Positions 7,488 through 8,834 of a stretch of DNA of 8,834 nt are shown here, piece after piece. The stretch comes from Planctomycetaceae bacterium (lineage in GTDB: Bacteria > Planctomycetota > Planctomycetia > Planctomycetales > Planctomycetaceae): the NCBI GenBank assembly GCA_029259875.1, contig JAJDEK010000279.1:1-8834 (forward strand), given 5' to 3'. The notes under the pieces were generated by a model, which was not told the origin of the DNA, searched no databases, and worked only from the letters and a program-made list of their open reading frames with translations. Numbering within the stretch: position 1 is the stretch's first letter; each line of letters starts with the position of its first letter. Made by a program: the position numbers and the translations under genes.

Positions 7488-7772
7488 TTAGGAATGGGAT
7501 TCGATTTGGGATGATTCTTCAGCAACCAAATCTTTTTCAGGCAGATGCACAGAGCGGATGCGATAGTTTTCCCACATCAATGAAAAAGCAAAATAGGGCT
7601 CTCGTGTAAGACTATAGGCAACGGGCTGGCTTTCCCAGAAACTCATGACGTTGCCTTCAGGGGGGTTTGTATAGAGACGTTGTTTACAATGGGGACAAAC
7701 CATTCCAACCGGTGTGGCCTGATCTTCAACACATTGGTGTTTTAAACAAATTGTTTTCTGTCCGTTGCTCAT
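7488..7772 (-). CDS. Small hypothetical protein with zinc-ribbon-like N-terminus
   Basis: This 94-residue protein has Cys9, His12 and Cys14 followed by Cys26, His28 and Cys29 (CLKHQC, then CPHCKQ), a spacing that suggests a small zinc-binding knuckle or ribbon near residues 9-30. The remainder (about 40-80) is rich in aromatics (FWESQPVAYSL, YFAFSLMWENY) but has no membrane segment, and the tail is acidic and polar. The gene converges on the DUF1445 gene with 19 bases between the stops. I do not recognise a characterised family. The ATG lacks a Shine-Dalgarno site, and a perfect TATAAT lies only 7 bases before it, so the message could be leaderless. The conserved-looking Cys/His pattern and intact length support a real gene. 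Confidence 0.62.
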   Translation of the reverse strand: MSNGQKTICLKHQCVEDQATPVGMVCPHCKQRLYTNPPEGNVMSFWESQPVAYSLTREPYFAFSLMWENYRIRSVHLPEKDLVAEESSQIESHS

Positions 7773-7779
7773 ATGTTAA

Positions 7780-7785
7780 ATTATA
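7780..7785 (-). promoter_or_regulatory. Candidate -10 box of the zinc-ribbon-like gene
   Basis: A perfect TATAAT on the minus strand lies 7 bases before the ATG at 7770-7772. No good -35 element sits 16-18 bases upstream. If used, transcription would begin at or next to the start codon. Confidence 0.3.
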
Positions 7786-8023
7786 TCCGGCTGACGACGG
7801 GCTCCTCCAGTATTTTCTCCAGTTCACCCCGGGAATTCCTTGAAAGACGAAGTTTGCCACTCACTTTTACGGATTTTCCTCAACCTTTGAATCCTACTGA
7901 ATTCATAGATTCCGCAAAATCGTTCCAGATGTCATGATTAGACCTTGGTTTACCTCAAACAAGGCAAGCCTGTCCGATTCCGATAGTTGGGTCCCTCGAA
8001 TCATCGCATCCTGCAAACCAGTT

Positions 8024-8032
8024 TGGTATAAA
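8024..8032 (+). promoter_or_regulatory. Candidate extended -10 promoter of the DapA-family gene
   Basis: TGGTATAAA fits the extended -10 form (TG, one base, then TATAAT with one mismatch). The -35 region (8004-8009) is poor, which extended -10 promoters can tolerate. The start would fall near 8039, giving a leader of about 77 bases. A short inverted repeat AGACT-C-AGTCT (8036-8046) lies at the predicted start. Confidence 0.35.
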
Positions 8033-8115
8033 ATAAGACTCAGTCTAAAGTTGCTCACTCGTTTGAATGACCGTGGATTCTCCCATATCTGAACACAGAT
8101 TCTGGTACTTTATTA

Positions 8116-8834
8116 ATGGCAATTAACCTTTCAGAACAACTAAAAGGTGTTCTTCCTCCCGTAGTCACTCCGCTAACACCTGATCGCAGACTCGATGCTG
8201 CTTCAGCGGAATCAGTTTACCGATTTATGCTGAAACAGGGCGCACATGGGTTATTTTTGTTTGGAACATCGGGAGAAGGGCCTTTGCTGCGAGATGCAGA
8301 CCGGCAACAGGCGACAGAAATCGCAGTCAAAACGATTGACGGTAGTGTCCCTCTATTGGTGGGTGTGATTGCCCCAGGCACTGAGCAAATAATTGAACAA
8401 GCCAAAGTTGCCAAATCGCAGGGCGCAGATGCGATCGTCGTCTGCCCGCCATTCTATTATCCAGCCAGTCAAGCTGACATGCTGGTGCATTATCGTACTA
8501 TTCGAGAAACAGTTGACATTCCAATGTTCGCTTACGATATTCCAGTGATGACCAAAGTCAAAATAGAAATGGAAACTCTGATGACACTGGGGAAAGAAGG
8601 CACCATCATTGGAGTCAAAGACTCAAGTGGCGACGCCGTCAGCTTTCATCGACTGGTCGCAAATAAACCACCGGGAATGAAACTATTTACCGGAGCAGAA
8701 ATGCTGGTACATGCAGTCGTCCTTGCAGGCGCTGATGGAACAGTTCCCGGGATGGCGAATGTAGGTCCGGAATTATTTGTGCAACTTTACGAAGCAGCAG
8801 CGGCGAATAATCATCAAGAAGCGGTTCGGCAGCA
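8116..8834 (+). CDS. DapA/NanA family Schiff-base aldolase or lyase (3' end outside the window)
   Basis: The frame starts at the ATG at 8116 and runs open to the window edge, showing 239 of the usual roughly 290-300 residues. The N-terminus LKGVLPPVVTPLT and FGTSGEGPLL (49-58) are typical of the class I aldolase family that includes DHDPS, N-acetylneuraminate lyase and 2-keto-3-deoxy sugar acid aldolases. The catalytic Tyr140 lies in FAYDIPVMT and the Schiff-base Lys168 in IGVKDSSGD. A TGAEML motif and GADGTVPGMAN follow in the expected positions. The Arg138 of E. coli DHDPS, which binds substrate in NVPSRT, aligns with Met145 here, so true dihydrodipicolinate synthase activity is unlikely; a 2-oxoacid aldolase or lyase is more probable, substrate unknown. 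It is probably a cytoplasmic tetramer, as in the family. No Shine-Dalgarno site precedes the ATG. Confidence 0.9.
   Translation, partial: MAINLSEQLKGVLPPVVTPLTPDRRLDAASAESVYRFMLKQGAHGLFLFGTSGEGPLLRDADRQQATEIAVKTIDGSVPLLVGVIAPGTEQIIEQAKVAKSQGADAIVVCPPFYYPASQADMLVHYRTIRETVDIPMFAYDIPVMTKVKIEMETLMTLGKEGTIIGVKDSSGDAVSFHRLVANKPPGMKLFTGAEMLVHAVVLAGADGTVPGMANVGPELFVQLYEAAAANNHQEAVRQ

Larger units (their letters stand above)
7773..8115. other. Divergent intergenic region, no gene seen
   Basis: These 343 bases separate the minus-strand small protein from the plus-strand aldolase-family gene and should carry both promoters. I find no convincing reading frame and no tRNA-like structure. A GGAGGAG on the minus strand (7800-7806 region) has no start codon at a usable distance. 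Candidate -10 boxes lie at each end: a minus-strand TATAAT at 7780-7785 and a plus-strand TGGTATAAA at 8024-8032. Confidence 0.6.

Overview
The window looks like chromosomal DNA of a planctomycete, possibly a Gimesia/Rubinisphaera-type member of the Planctomycetales. This rests on moderate GC content, loosely packed genes, several genes without Shine-Dalgarno sites, and recognisable planctomycete-type proteins: a WPWAEVWRY propeller-like protein, a fused hydantoinase with an insertion, and a BI-1 protein ending in an FWYVLRL helix. The genus is a guess. No mobile element, CRISPR array, rRNA or tRNA is visible.

Layout. (1) 1-754: 3' part of a plus-strand hypothetical protein with propeller-like repeats. 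(2) 885-916: a strong hairpin terminator between two convergent genes. (3) 959-1693, minus: a seven-helix Bax inhibitor-1/YccA family membrane protein, with a recognisable promoter (1755-1782) and Shine-Dalgarno site that fix its start. (4) 1992-5858, plus: a 1288-residue fused HyuA-HyuB protein of the ATP-dependent 5-oxoprolinase (OPLAH) type. (5) 6129-6665, plus: a small cytoplasmic cyclophilin. (6) 6671-7468, plus, 5 bases after the cyclophilin: a DUF1445/UPF0317 protein, the family of the D-glutamate cyclase domain. (7) 7488-7772, minus: a 94-residue protein with a zinc-ribbon-like Cys/His N-terminus. (8) 8116 to the window end, plus: the first 239 residues of a DapA/NanA-family Schiff-base aldolase or lyase, cut by the window edge.

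The most interesting link is between genes 4 and 6. DUF1445 relatives cyclise D-glutamate to 5-oxo-D-proline, and OPLAH-type enzymes open 5-oxo-L-proline to L-glutamate with ATP. DUF1445 genes also occur beside the unrelated PxpABC 5-oxoprolinase genes, as with Bacillus subtilis ycsI. The window may therefore hold a planctomycete version of an oxoproline/glutamate salvage module built on the eukaryote-like fused enzyme, with a cyclophilin gene between the two. This is inference from family membership and proximity. The stereochemistry does not match without a racemase, and none is visible here.
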